Assembly (NCBI GenBank): GCA_016927965.1
Contig: JAFGLP010000151.1
Span: 1 to 22,745 of the forward strand
Source of the DNA: Dehalococcoidia bacterium
Lineage (GTDB): Bacteria; Chloroflexota; Dehalococcoidia; GIF9; UBA5629
Direction of reading: 5' to 3'
DNA length: 22,745 nucleotides
The position numbers were made by a program, and so were the translations under genes. A model generated the notes under the pieces. That model ran no database searches, had not been told where the DNA came from, and was given only the letters and a program-made list of their open reading frames with translations. Below, piece by piece: positions 1-7,633 of the stretch. How positions within the stretch are numbered: position 1 is the stretch's first letter; the number at the start of each line of letters is the position of its first letter.

Positions 1-447
1 GTCTCCGCCCCCCTGCTCAAGGCCGGGGACAGCGTCTCGGGCGGCACCATCGCGGCCGCCAGGGTGATTTCAGCGCTGGCGCCGAGGATGGGCGTGCAGG
101 CCCTCGACTCCACTTATCTCTGCCGGGATAAAGCAGTCGTAGATGCCTACGACAATGACCCGCTGGTCTGCCGCAAGAAGATCACCGCACGGCTGGGGTC
201 GGAGATGTTCTCCACCATGTCCAAAATTGAGCCGCAGATGCCCTTCATCACGCTGCCCGTCCTCATCATGCAGGGGTCGGACGACAAGCTGGTCAGCCAG
301 GAAGGCAGCAAGACCCTCTTCGCCAGGGCCGGCTCGCAGGACAAGACCCTCAAGATATACGACGGCTTTTACCACGAGATCTTCAACGAGCAGGAGCGGG
401 ACAAGGTCTTTGCCGACCTGGACCCGTGGCTGGACGGGCACATTTAG
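1..447 (+). CDS. Alpha/beta hydrolase (monoacylglycerol lipase / lysophospholipase type), 3' part
   Basis: The frame is open from the first base, so the gene begins upstream; 148 residues are visible. The C-terminal catalytic elements of a serine hydrolase are present: a strand reading LPVLIMQGSDDKLV, whose Asp fits the acid of the triad, and a late YHEIFNE segment, whose His fits the general base. The nucleophile elbow (GxSxG) would lie before the window. An SAPLLK segment at the very start and the ending DPWLDGHI fit the monoacylglycerol lipase / lysophospholipase branch, which hydrolyses mono-acyl lipids. The DNA is GC-rich, like the helicase at the far end and unlike most of the centre. 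The exact substrate cannot be told. Confidence 0.85.
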   Translation, partial: VSAPLLKAGDSVSGGTIAAARVISALAPRMGVQALDSTYLCRDKAVVDAYDNDPLVCRKKITARLGSEMFSTMSKIEPQMPFITLPVLIMQGSDDKLVSQEGSKTLFARAGSQDKTLKIYDGFYHEIFNEQERDKVFADLDPWLDGHI

Positions 448-618
448 CTAACCTGAGCGTTTGCCGGTAGTTGAATCGATATCGACCTTCACCGGGTCGA
501 AGGTGAAAACCTGGTCTGATTAGTGACGCATGATAATTCGCAGGGCCTTTATCTCTTTATCGGAACGTCTCATTTCAGGTGTTACTTTTAGGGGAAAAGG
601 TGTTGGCTTGTATTAGAT

Positions 619-694
619 AGTGAATTAGTACAGCGGTTAGAGCATCTGTCTTACACACAGGAGGTCACAAGTTCAAATCCACTATCGCCTACCA
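619..694 (+). pseudogene. Degenerate tRNA-Val(UAC)
   Basis: Exactly 76 bases can be laid out as a tRNA with genomic CCA (692-694). The anticodon arm is intact: stem 645-649/657-661 around a CTTACAC loop (650-656) with anticodon TAC. A 5-base variable region and a TTCAAAT T-loop (672-678) follow. The other helices are damaged. In the acceptor stem (619-625/684-690) only 4 of 7 pairs form, in the T-stem 2 of 5, and in the D-stem 3 of 4 including a G-T wobble. Length and loops are preserved but pairing is lost, so I call it a tRNA pseudogene rather than a working tRNA. Two more-decayed relatives lie at 13765-13820 and 14885-14945. Confidence 0.6.
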
Positions 695-1082
695 TTAAGC
701 TAAAACGGCAACCAGTCTGGACAGCTCCCGATACGTTTGCACTATTTGCTATTAGAGCGAAGAGTTAATGAAGTTCCTGATAGTATGGTACACCAATTCG
801 ATTTAGCTTTCGGTTCCAATTCAAGGTTTAAAAGAGAAACACCACTTTGTTTTCCTGCGGTCAGGTTATTTTTTCGCCATTTAATATACTATGAGAGTTA
901 TTTACACATGCAAAAATGCACAAAATAATTAGGCATTATTTGTATTTATGCTAAAATTCCAGTAATACCTTGAAAATTCGTGGTTTTGTTTCTGCAAACG
1001 GGCAATTTCTTAGTATTAATCTTTCAATCTAGCAGGTAGCAGAGAGTAGCGGGGAAAAGGTTAAGCAAACAAGGCACAATAG

Positions 1083-2873
1083 ATGGGTATGGACATTATA
1101 ATTGTTCTGATTATCCTGATTGCGACTGCTTTTCTACTGATCCTGGATAAAATCCGTATAGATGTAGTCGCCATCCTCTGTATGCTAGCTCTGGCGTGGA
1201 CGGGCATCCTGCAGCCTTTGGAAGCCCTATCTAGTTTTTCATCCAACGCGGTCATTACCATGATAGCTGTGATGATCATGGGAAGAGGCATTGCCCGCAC
1301 AGGAGTAATGGCAGGTTTTGCCCGCCTTGTCCTGAAATATGCCGGCAACAGCCGGCGCAGAGTTGTGGCGACGGTTTCGACAGCGGCGGGATTAATGTCA
1401 GGATTTATTCAGAATATCGGGGCTGCCGTTTTGTTTTTGCCCGCGATTTTAAATATTTCGCGCAGGATAAAGATCCCGGCATCCAATCTGATTATGCCAA
1501 TCGGCTTTGCTATACTCCTGAGCGCCTCCCTCACCATGATAGGCTCGGCCCCGCTGATGATGGTTAATGACTTTCTGGCAGGGTCTTCCCTTGAATCGTA
1601 CAGCCTTTTTGCCGTGACACCGGTTGGCCTGGCGCTTTTATTTTCATGCGTGCTTTTCTTTTTCTTCTTGGGCAGGTATGTATTACCGCGTTATGAATAC
1701 AATAAGTACCCCGATATTCTGCAGGCAAAACTGGTTGAGGACTGGGAGCTTTCTGCCAATATCTGGCATTACAGGATAAAAGCGAAAAGTACGATAGTAG
1801 GCAAGTCTGTTGAGGAAACAGGCATATGGGATAAATACAATCTTAATATACTTGCTATCACCGCAGACAAAACATCCGAGTATGCCCCCTGGCGTGAAAC
1901 AAGGTTTGAGGCTGGACAGATAGCAGCGTTGCTGGGCAGTGAAGCCAACATCCTCAAATTTGCAGCCGACTATGATCTTGTTCCTATAGAAAAGCCGAAA
2001 AAACTTGAACTGCTTGATAATGCAGTCAGCGCTGGATTTGCTGAAGTGGTAGTCCTGCCGCGTTCCGCTATTGCCGGGCAAACGATCAGGAAATTCGGTT
2101 TGCGCAGGCGTTACGGCGTCGAACCTGTACTGCTGTTTCACAGGGGAGAAAAGGTCAGGGGGAATTTTTCAGACATTGAAATTACCCCGGGCGATATCTT
2201 CATTGTTCACGGCCTGTGGGACAGGATCACCGACTTTAAGAAGGGTTATGACTTTGTGGTTATCACACCCGTAGAAGCCGATGAAAAAGATACGTCCAGA
2301 GCATGGATTGCATTACTATGTTTCGCCATTTCCATTGGATTGGCAGTTGCTGGATTTTCGATACCGATATCTTTCATGTCGGGAGCTATTATCATGGTGC
2401 TGGCGGGTGTATTGCGGATCGATGAAGCCTACCAGGCAATCGACTGGAAAGTGGTATTTTTCCTGGCCGGCCTCATCCCGTTGGGTTTGGCCATGCAAAA
2501 AACAGGCACTGCGGCTTTTCTTGCCGGCAATGTTATCTCTCTCGTTCAGGGAAGCAATATCTTTTTAATTCTTCTGGCCATATCAGCGCTAACCACGCTG
2601 TTATCGCTTTTTATGTCCAACGTGGGGGCTGCTGTGATACTGTTTCCGATTGTCATCAGCATCGCCGGTTCTTTAGAGATAGATCCCCGTCCTCTGGCGC
2701 TGCTGGTAGCTGTTTCCACTGCCAATTCATTTATCCTGCCAACGCATCAGGTTAATGCGTTGTTGAAAACGCCCGGGGGATACCGAAACATTGATTATCT
2801 GAAAGCAGGCGGCGGGTTAACGGTGATTTTTCTGCTGGTTGTAACCAGTATTTTTTACTTCTTTTATTTGTAA
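1083..2873 (+). CDS. SLC13/DASS-family permease with two RCK_C (TrkA-C) domains
   Basis: 596-residue inner-membrane transporter. An N-terminal block of hydrophobic helices (about residues 1-210) is followed by a soluble cytoplasmic insert with two TrkA-C-like repeats. The first (about 220-300) contains GKSVEETGIWDKYNLNILAI; the second (about 310-395) contains GQTIRKFGLRRRYGVEPVLL and ends in a GDIFIVHG strand. A second helical block (about 400-596) includes the SNVGAAVILFP and STANSFILPTHQVNALL segments typical of the citrate/sulfate/arsenite permease superfamily. Relatives move dicarboxylates, sulfate or other anions with Na+ or H+. Position at the head of a persulfide dioxygenase / YeeE operon makes a sulfur oxyanion the likeliest substrate (inference). 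Start: ATG 1083 has only a weak AAGG site; ATG 1089 is in frame and possible. Confidence 0.9.
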   Translation: MGMDIIIVLIILIATAFLLILDKIRIDVVAILCMLALAWTGILQPLEALSSFSSNAVITMIAVMIMGRGIARTGVMAGFARLVLKYAGNSRRRVVATVSTAAGLMSGFIQNIGAAVLFLPAILNISRRIKIPASNLIMPIGFAILLSASLTMIGSAPLMMVNDFLAGSSLESYSLFAVTPVGLALLFSCVLFFFFLGRYVLPRYEYNKYPDILQAKLVEDWELSANIWHYRIKAKSTIVGKSVEETGIWDKYNLNILAITADKTSEYAPWRETRFEAGQIAALLGSEANILKFAADYDLVPIEKPKKLELLDNAVSAGFAEVVVLPRSAIAGQTIRKFGLRRRYGVEPVLLFHRGEKVRGNFSDIEITPGDIFIVHGLWDRITDFKKGYDFVVITPVEADEKDTSRAWIALLCFAISIGLAVAGFSIPISFMSGAIIMVLAGVLRIDEAYQAIDWKVVFFLAGLIPLGLAMQKTGTAAFLAGNVISLVQGSNIFLILLAISALTTLLSLFMSNVGAAVILFPIVISIAGSLEIDPRPLALLVAVSTANSFILPTHQVNALLKTPGGYRNIDYLKAGGGLTVIFLLVVTSIFYFFYL

Positions 2874-2945
2874 ATTCCGGCTGGGGGGGCCAAATCTGTG
2901 CATGCGAGGTCAGAAGGATATTAAATATATCGGATAGGAGGAGAT

Positions 2946-4373
2946 ATGCTGATAAAACACTATTTTCTGGAAAAAATTGCTCACAGTTCTTATATGCTGG
3001 CAGGCAAACAGACATGCGCCGTTATTGATCCCAGGCGGGACATTGATGTTTATATTAACGAGGCACGTGAACTAGGGGTTACTATAACGCATATTCTGGA
3101 AACCCACCTTCACGCTGATTTCATTTCCGGGCATATGGACCTCGCCGCCAGGACGGGAGCCAGGATCTACACTCCCAAATCTGCCAACTGTAAATTCGAG
3201 CATGTAGCGGTAAAAGAGGGAGATAGCATCGAGATCGAGGATATGAAACTTGATGTTCTGGAGGCCCCCGGCCACACACCGGAACATATTGTCTATGTGG
3301 TTACTGATAGGTCGCGGGGCGATTCGCCCACAGGCGTCTTTGTGGGAGATGTGCTTTTCGTGGGAGACGTGGGCAGGCCGGACCTGTTTCCCGGTATTGC
3401 CGATGATCTGGCGGGCAAGCTGTTTCACAGCCTGCATGATAAATTGCTCAAGCTTCCCGATTATTGTGAAGTTTATCCTGCTCACGGTGCTGGCTCTTTA
3501 TGCGGCCGCTCAATGGGAGCAAAGTGGACGTCTACCATCGGCTATGAGAGGCGTTATAATCCCAGTCTGCAGATAAAAAACAAGGCTGAGTTCATACAGT
3601 CGCTTACATCCAACATGCCACCTGCCCCGGACCATTTCAGCCACTGCAGCGACATTAACCGCAACGGACCGGTGCTGCTTTCCAAACTACCTGTACTTGA
3701 GGAACTGCGGCCGGTTGACTTTCTGAATAAAATTCAGGAATCTGATAACTTGGTACTGGATGTTCGCAATTATGCTGCGTTCGGCGGTTTCCATGTCCCC
3801 GGTTCATGGCATCTCGATCTTAAAGGGAATTTCCCTACTTTTACAGGCTGGGTGATGCCTGTTAATCGTGATATATTGCTGGTTGCAGACAGCTACCAGG
3901 AAGCCGTTGCCGCCAGCCTGTGGGCACGGCGCGTAGGTGTCGACAGGATTGTTGCTTATTTGAATGGAGGTATGACAACTTGGGCAACAGACGGATACCA
4001 GGTCGATCATCTTCACCTTATATCAACTGAAAATCTCTACCGGCGCATCACCCATGGCTCACAACCGCTGACACTGGTGGATGTCAGGTCGCCACTTGAG
4101 TTCGCTGACACGCATATCAAGGGAGCCGTCAACATCCCTGCGCCTGAATTGCGTACACGCTACAAGGAATTGAATCGGGGCCACCCTGTATACCTTATTT
4201 GCAGTACCGGCAACCGTTCCAGCCTGGCAGCAAGCATACTCAAGCAGCATGGCTTTAAAGAAGTTTACAATGTTGCGGGCGGCATGACCGGGTACAGCGC
4301 CGCGGGACATATCCAGCAGTGCAACGTCTGCGTTAATCCGCATGGCCCAAGGTTGACAACCGTTTCCCTGTGA
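2946..4373 (+). CDS. CstB-like persulfide dioxygenase-rhodanese fusion (MBL fold + two rhodanese domains)
   Basis: 475 residues. The N-terminal metallo-beta-lactamase domain (about 1-245) carries THLHADF (His54, His56, Asp58), APGHTPEH (His110), FVGDV (Asp135) and PAHGAGSLCG (His180, Cys186), as in ETHE1/CstB non-haem iron persulfide dioxygenases, which oxidise glutathione or CoA persulfide to sulfite. The first rhodanese-like domain (about 255-358) has no cysteine where the active-site loop should be (LLVADSYQEA), so it is a pseudo-rhodanese. The second (about 362-455) has an intact ICSTGNRS loop with Cys419. This MBL / pseudo-rhodanese / rhodanese order matches staphylococcal CstB, which couples persulfide oxidation to thiosulfate formation. 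A strong AGGAGGAG sits 2 bases before ATG 2946. Cytoplasmic; 72 bases after the permease and 30 before the YeeE halves. Family confidence is high; that it is a dioxygenase is inferred from motifs. Confidence 0.93.
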   Translation: MLIKHYFLEKIAHSSYMLAGKQTCAVIDPRRDIDVYINEARELGVTITHILETHLHADFISGHMDLAARTGARIYTPKSANCKFEHVAVKEGDSIEIEDMKLDVLEAPGHTPEHIVYVVTDRSRGDSPTGVFVGDVLFVGDVGRPDLFPGIADDLAGKLFHSLHDKLLKLPDYCEVYPAHGAGSLCGRSMGAKWTSTIGYERRYNPSLQIKNKAEFIQSLTSNMPPAPDHFSHCSDINRNGPVLLSKLPVLEELRPVDFLNKIQESDNLVLDVRNYAAFGGFHVPGSWHLDLKGNFPTFTGWVMPVNRDILLVADSYQEAVAASLWARRVGVDRIVAYLNGGMTTWATDGYQVDHLHLISTENLYRRITHGSQPLTLVDVRSPLEFADTHIKGAVNIPAPELRTRYKELNRGHPVYLICSTGNRSSLAASILKQHGFKEVYNVAGGMTGYSAAGHIQQCNVCVNPHGPRLTTVSL

Positions 4374-4403
4374 TTCAAAAGCATTTGAAAGGAGGATGGC
4401 GAT

Positions 4404-4922
4404 ATGGATTGGTTAACGGAATTGCAGTGGTCTCCCTATCTAGTGGGGGCAGGTATCGGTGTGTTGAGCTGGTTTACCTGGCTTGTTTCGAACGAGCCTA
4501 TCGGCTGCTCAACCTCGTTTTCGCGTATAGCCGGTATGATTGAGAGGCTGTTCAGAGGGAAAAAGGTTGAGCAGAAACTCTACTATCAGGAAGTGAAACC
4601 CGAAATAGACTGGCAGATGATGCTGGTCATCGGCATTGTGATCGGCGCCCTAATTTCTGCACTGCTATCGGGCGATTTCCACCTGCAGTGGATACCTTCA
4701 ATCTGGAGCCTCAATTTCGGCGATGATATTGCAATCCGTCTCATAGTAGCCCTGATAGGCGGTATACTGCTTGGGTTTGGCTCTCGCTGGGCTGACGGCT
4801 GTACCAGCGGTCACGGCATCAGCGGCACCATGCAGCTTGCCGTTTCGAGCTGGATATCTGCCATATGCTTTTTCATTGGTGGAATATTGGTAGCGCAGTT
4901 GCTCTTCAAAATAATAGTGTGA
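4404..4922 (+). CDS. YeeE/YedE-family transporter, N-terminal half (thiosulfate-type sulfur transporter)
   Basis: 172-residue hydrophobic protein of the Sulf_transp (DUF395) family. Two signature segments are visible: EPIGCSTSFSRIAG with Cys35 and GSRWADGCTSGHGISG with Cys133. Single-chain YeeE proteins take up thiosulfate by passing it between three conserved cysteines. Two lie here and the third (Cys97) is in the next gene, so the two products probably form one split transporter. A GGAGG at 4391-4395 sets the start. The next gene begins 19 bases after the stop. Paired half-size YeeE genes are commonly found beside persulfide dioxygenases and sulfur-sensing repressors (the PmpA/PmpB arrangement), though no repressor gene lies in this window. 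Confidence 0.88.
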   Translation: MDWLTELQWSPYLVGAGIGVLSWFTWLVSNEPIGCSTSFSRIAGMIERLFRGKKVEQKLYYQEVKPEIDWQMMLVIGIVIGALISALLSGDFHLQWIPSIWSLNFGDDIAIRLIVALIGGILLGFGSRWADGCTSGHGISGTMQLAVSSWISAICFFIGGILVAQLLFKIIV

Positions 4923-4941
4923 AGCGTGAAGAGGTATAAAT

Positions 4942-5484
4942 ATGAAAACCGGAAAATGGAAACTGTTCTGGGGGCTGATATTCGGGATTATTTTCGGATT
5001 CCTTCTGCAAAAAGGCGGAGTTACCAAATATGACGTCATCCTTGGCCAGCTGCTTCTTACGGATTTTACCGTGCTCAAAATCATGCTGTCGGCTGTATTA
5101 ACCGGTATGATAGGGCTGTACATCATGCAAAATATGGGGTGGATTAAGCTCCGTCCCAAGGCAGGGTCCTGGGGTAAAAATGCCATTGGCGGATTAATCT
5201 TCGGGGCAGGCTTTGCCCTGCTTGGCTATTGCCCGGGTACTATCGCTGGTGCTGTAGGGAACGGTTATCTTGATGCAATGACAGCCGGTTTAGCCGGCAT
5301 TGTGCTTGGTTCCGGACTGCTGGCGGCGGCTTATCCCCGATTAAAAGAAGGCGTTCTGATGATGGGGAATCTCGGCAATGTTACCCTGCCCCAGGCTTTT
5401 AAGGTTAACAGCTGGGTTGTTATCATCCCGCTGGCGATATTGATAATACTCATATTTTATCTGCTGGAGGCATCCGGGCTATAG
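4942..5484 (+). CDS. YeeE/YedE-family transporter, C-terminal half
   Basis: 180 residues, an all-helical membrane protein and the second half of the split YeeE/YedE unit. The segment GGLIFGAGFALLGYCPGTIAG (about residues 83-103) carries the third conserved cysteine, Cys97, in the G-Y-C-P-G-T context typical of these pumps. A short AAGAGG lies ahead of ATG 4942. It is the last gene of the operon; no clear hairpin-plus-T terminator follows, and the next 480 bases contain only a decayed gene on the other strand. It likely acts together with the preceding product in thiosulfate or sulfide-equivalent transport (inference from family and context). Confidence 0.88.
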   Translation: MKTGKWKLFWGLIFGIIFGFLLQKGGVTKYDVILGQLLLTDFTVLKIMLSAVLTGMIGLYIMQNMGWIKLRPKAGSWGKNAIGGLIFGAGFALLGYCPGTIAGAVGNGYLDAMTAGLAGIVLGSGLLAAAYPRLKEGVLMMGNLGNVTLPQAFKVNSWVVIIPLAILIILIFYLLEASGL

Positions 5485-5523
5485 CATCTTAATAATTAGT
5501 TGTTGTTATTCACTCTGATAGTG

Positions 5524-5887
5524 TCAATTATAAATGGAAGTGGCATGAATCGAGAATAATATATTTAGAAGTATATATCCACATTCAAATAAATCATGTA
5601 GTTGACCTTGGATTTTTTCAATGATTGAGGGCAACCTTAAGAGTAACTCATATTCAAATGACTTAGAGCAAGAATTCGCAGAGTTAAAGTCACGATAAAG
5701 CTCAATTTTTGTATGCTTACACCATTTACTAAAGTCAAAAGTCTAATTGGCATTTATTCCCTTTAAGCAGTTGCTGTAGCGCTAGAATAAGGTTTTCGCT
5801 CTCAAACAGGAGTTCGGGAATTGTCCATAGTGGCCAACCATTTGTTCCCGATCGTGTTTTAGGCAAACCCTGCCATACGCATTTCAT
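5524..5887 (-). pseudogene. Probable frameshifted small gene, function unknown
   Basis: Between the sulfur operon and hicA the minus strand carries two abutting open frames that read like one protein broken by a single extra base. The first starts at ATG 5887, begins MKCVWQGLPKTRSGTNGW and ends LKGNKCQLDF at TGA 5735. The second begins in the next frame at about 5736 (DFSKWCKHTKIELYR) and stays open for 71 codons to TGA 5524. Removing one T from a TTTT run near 5737 would join them into about 121 residues. No ribosome-binding site is seen before ATG 5887. I recognise no family. It could be a decayed gene, a homopolymer sequencing error, or chance open frames in AT-rich DNA. Confidence 0.35.
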
Positions 5888-5964
5888 CACGTAAACCAAG
5901 ATCAAAACAGCCCATACCTCAGGTGGGGAGCGTCAAAGGGAGCGGCAAGAGCGAAAGATAACAC

Positions 5965-5998
5965 TTGACTGGATGATATCATTATTGATATCATCCAG
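5965..5998 (+). promoter_or_regulatory. hicAB promoter and palindromic operator
   Basis: A perfect inverted repeat with 13-base arms (CTGGATGATATCA, 5969-5981, and its complement, 5986-5998) around TTAT. A promoter is embedded in it: -35 TTGACT at 5965-5970, an 18-base spacer, and -10 TATCAT at 5989-5994. It ends 4 bases before the chosen hicA start. HicB antitoxins with ribbon-helix-helix domains bind such palindromes to repress their own operon, so this is the expected autoregulatory site. Confidence 0.75.
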
Positions 5999-6002
5999 GT
6001 TG

Positions 6003-6269
6003 ATGCCGGATTCGGTGGTAAAAATAGTTCAACAAATGCAAAGGAATCCGAATAATATTGATTTTCCCGACCTATGCAAAGTTTGTGATTATTATTTTGG
6101 AAAGCCTCGCCAGGATCACAGCAGACATAGGATATATAAAACACCTTGGCCGGGTGACCCAAGGATAAATATTCAGAACAACAAAGGTAAAGCAAAAGCT
6201 TATCAGGTAAAACAAGTATTAAAGGCTATAAGCAAGCTGGAGGCACAAGATGGCGACAAAAACCGATGA
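6003..6269 (+). CDS. hicA: HicA-family mRNA interferase toxin
   Basis: 88 residues from ATG 6003. The fold signature of HicA (double-stranded-RNA-binding-like) is seen in the order: helix VVKIVQQMQ, a NIDFPDLCKVCDYY segment, the SRHRIYKTPW strand with the presumed catalytic His42, then DPRINIQNNKGKAKAYQVKQ, the conserved loop and last helix. HicA cleaves mRNA and stalls growth until neutralised by HicB. An in-frame ATG at 5973 would extend the protein, but that start lies inside the palindromic operator and would add non-family residues, so I prefer 6003. The predicted transcription start lies only a few bases upstream, implying a leaderless or nearly leaderless message. The stop overlaps the hicB start (ATGA), the usual coupling. 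Confidence 0.82.
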   Translation: MPDSVVKIVQQMQRNPNNIDFPDLCKVCDYYFGKPRQDHSRHRIYKTPWPGDPRINIQNNKGKAKAYQVKQVLKAISKLEAQDGDKNR

Positions 6270-6595
6270 AATCTACTGACAACTATACATATCGTATAAC
6301 CTGGTCTGAAGAAGATAAAGAATATATAGGATTATGTGCTGAGTTCTCCAGCCTGAGCTGGTTAGCTAAAACACAGGAAGCTGCATTGCAGGGTATAATC
6401 AGCCTGGTAGCAGAAGCAATATCAGATATGCAGGCTAATAACGAAAATATACCTCAACCAATTACAGCCAAACGTTTTTCCGGCAGGCTATTGGTGCGTA
6501 TACCTCCAGAGGTACATAAAGAACTGACTATACAAGCTGCAGAAGCAGGAGTAAGTGTAAATCGCCTCGTAAGTGCTAAGTTGGCCAAGGCGTAG
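6266..6595 (+). CDS. hicB: HicB-family antitoxin with C-terminal ribbon-helix-helix
   Basis: 109 residues. The N-terminal HicB fold (about 7-60) has YRITWSEEDKEYIGLCAEF and SWLAKTQEAALQGI. The C-terminal segment (about 72-108; GRLLVRIPPEVHKELTIQAA then VSVNRLVSAKLA) is an Arc/CopG-like ribbon-helix-helix DNA-binding domain. It binds and neutralises HicA and, by family precedent, represses the operon through the palindrome at 5969-5998. Its ATG overlaps the hicA stop by four bases, so translation is coupled. No terminator is apparent after it. Confidence 0.85.
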   Translation: MKSTDNYTYRITWSEEDKEYIGLCAEFSSLSWLAKTQEAALQGIISLVAEAISDMQANNENIPQPITAKRFSGRLLVRIPPEVHKELTIQAAEAGVSVNRLVSAKLAKA

Positions 6596-6789
6596 TATCG
6601 CACCACCTCGTCAGTGTTTGCCCTGCGTGTGGTCATTGCATGTGCTAACCAAATGCTATTAGTAGTAAAGGTAATTGTTTGAAACGTGGAAAAGGCTATC
6701 TTGTAGTCACTGATATCAAGCGCTGGATATGCCGGAGGTACGAAAAAATAGACCCTGTCCGGTCGTTTTACCGCTGACTATTGCCAAGT

Positions 6790-6795
6790 TATAAT
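6790..6795 (+). promoter_or_regulatory. Candidate -10 element (TATAAT) directly before the zf-TFIIB gene
   Basis: A consensus TATAAT ends 7 bases before ATG 6803, which would place the transcription start at or next to the start codon (leaderless). No good -35 hexamer is seen at 16-18 bases upstream, so the call is moderate. Confidence 0.4.
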
Positions 6796-6802
6796 AAAAA
6801 CC

Positions 6803-7396
6803 ATGCTTTGCCCCAATGACAGGACCGAAATGCGTTCGGCAAAGGTGATGTCGCATTATAACCGGCAGATTGAGCTTGAACAATGTGATAAGTGTGGAGG
6901 CATCTGGTTTGATGAATCCGAGCTTTTTATGGCAAGACAGGGAGAAGCGGAAAAAATCGAAGTAATGAATGCTGAGATCCTGCGTAATCACACAATAATT
7001 GAGGCTGCTACCCGTTACTGCCCCAGGGATAATACTGTGTTACAGCAGTTCACTGACAAGTACTTTCCTCAAGATATTATCCTTGAGCGTTGCCCATCGT
7101 GTCATGGGATATGGCTTAACAGGGGTACATTTACTAAATATCAGGAATACCGCAAGGCATTGATGCGTCCGAAAGAGAAAAGTGCTGCTGATAAGCAGAT
7201 GGAAGAAAGGATCAATCAATTGGTAGCAGCGCACGAGTCGGGACAATCGACTGAGACTTTGAGAAAACTGAGTGAGTTTTTATCTACTCCTATGGATGGC
7301 AGCCTGTCTCCAAGGACCCGGGCAGCGGAGAATGTTGCCGGCATTTTTCTCAATTTCATAATTGCGATTTTGAGGGCTTTCATTTTCAAATTCTAG
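6803..7396 (+). CDS. zf-TFIIB domain protein (two zinc-ribbon-like repeats)
   Basis: 197 residues. Two copies of the zf-TFIIB pattern are visible. Repeat 1 (about 1-45) is CPND...CDKCGGIWFDESEL with Cys3, Cys28 and Cys31. Repeat 2 (about 71-112) is CPRD...CPSCHGIWLNRGTF with Cys73, Cys97 and Cys100. In each an Asp replaces the fourth cysteine of the first knuckle (CPxD), a common variant. A charged linker follows, then a C-terminal hydrophobic segment (about 178-197, IFLNFIIAILRAFIFKF) that may anchor it to the membrane. The family is widespread but of unknown function; metal binding is presumed. There is no Shine-Dalgarno site, and TATAAT sits 7 bases before the ATG, so the message may be leaderless. 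Confidence 0.85.
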   Translation: MLCPNDRTEMRSAKVMSHYNRQIELEQCDKCGGIWFDESELFMARQGEAEKIEVMNAEILRNHTIIEAATRYCPRDNTVLQQFTDKYFPQDIILERCPSCHGIWLNRGTFTKYQEYRKALMRPKEKSAADKQMEERINQLVAAHESGQSTETLRKLSEFLSTPMDGSLSPRTRAAENVAGIFLNFIIAILRAFIFKF

Positions 7397-7633
7397 TACA
7401 GCATTTAAACGTGAAGATTGCTTGTTTTGTCTTCCCGAGTAAACCAGTCATGCGCCGCTATTTCAGATGCGTATGGTATATGCGGGTTTGAGCGTGAGCA
7501 CCAGACCCTGTATGCAGAGAAGCAGTACAATCGGATGATATACTTGCATGTAGACCTCAAACTTATGAAGTTATTCCAGCGGAAATTATAATTTAATAGT
7601 TGTACGATTACATCGCCAGGTCAGGAAAAAGAG

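Noticed and set aside
483..507. Overlapping inverted repeats after the hydrolase stop as a terminator
   Set aside because: Arms of 5-6 bases compete with each other and no T-run follows.
737..928. 63-codon frame from a TTG start after the first tRNA remnant
   Set aside because: No ribosome-binding site, no recognisable protein pattern, AT-rich random-looking composition.
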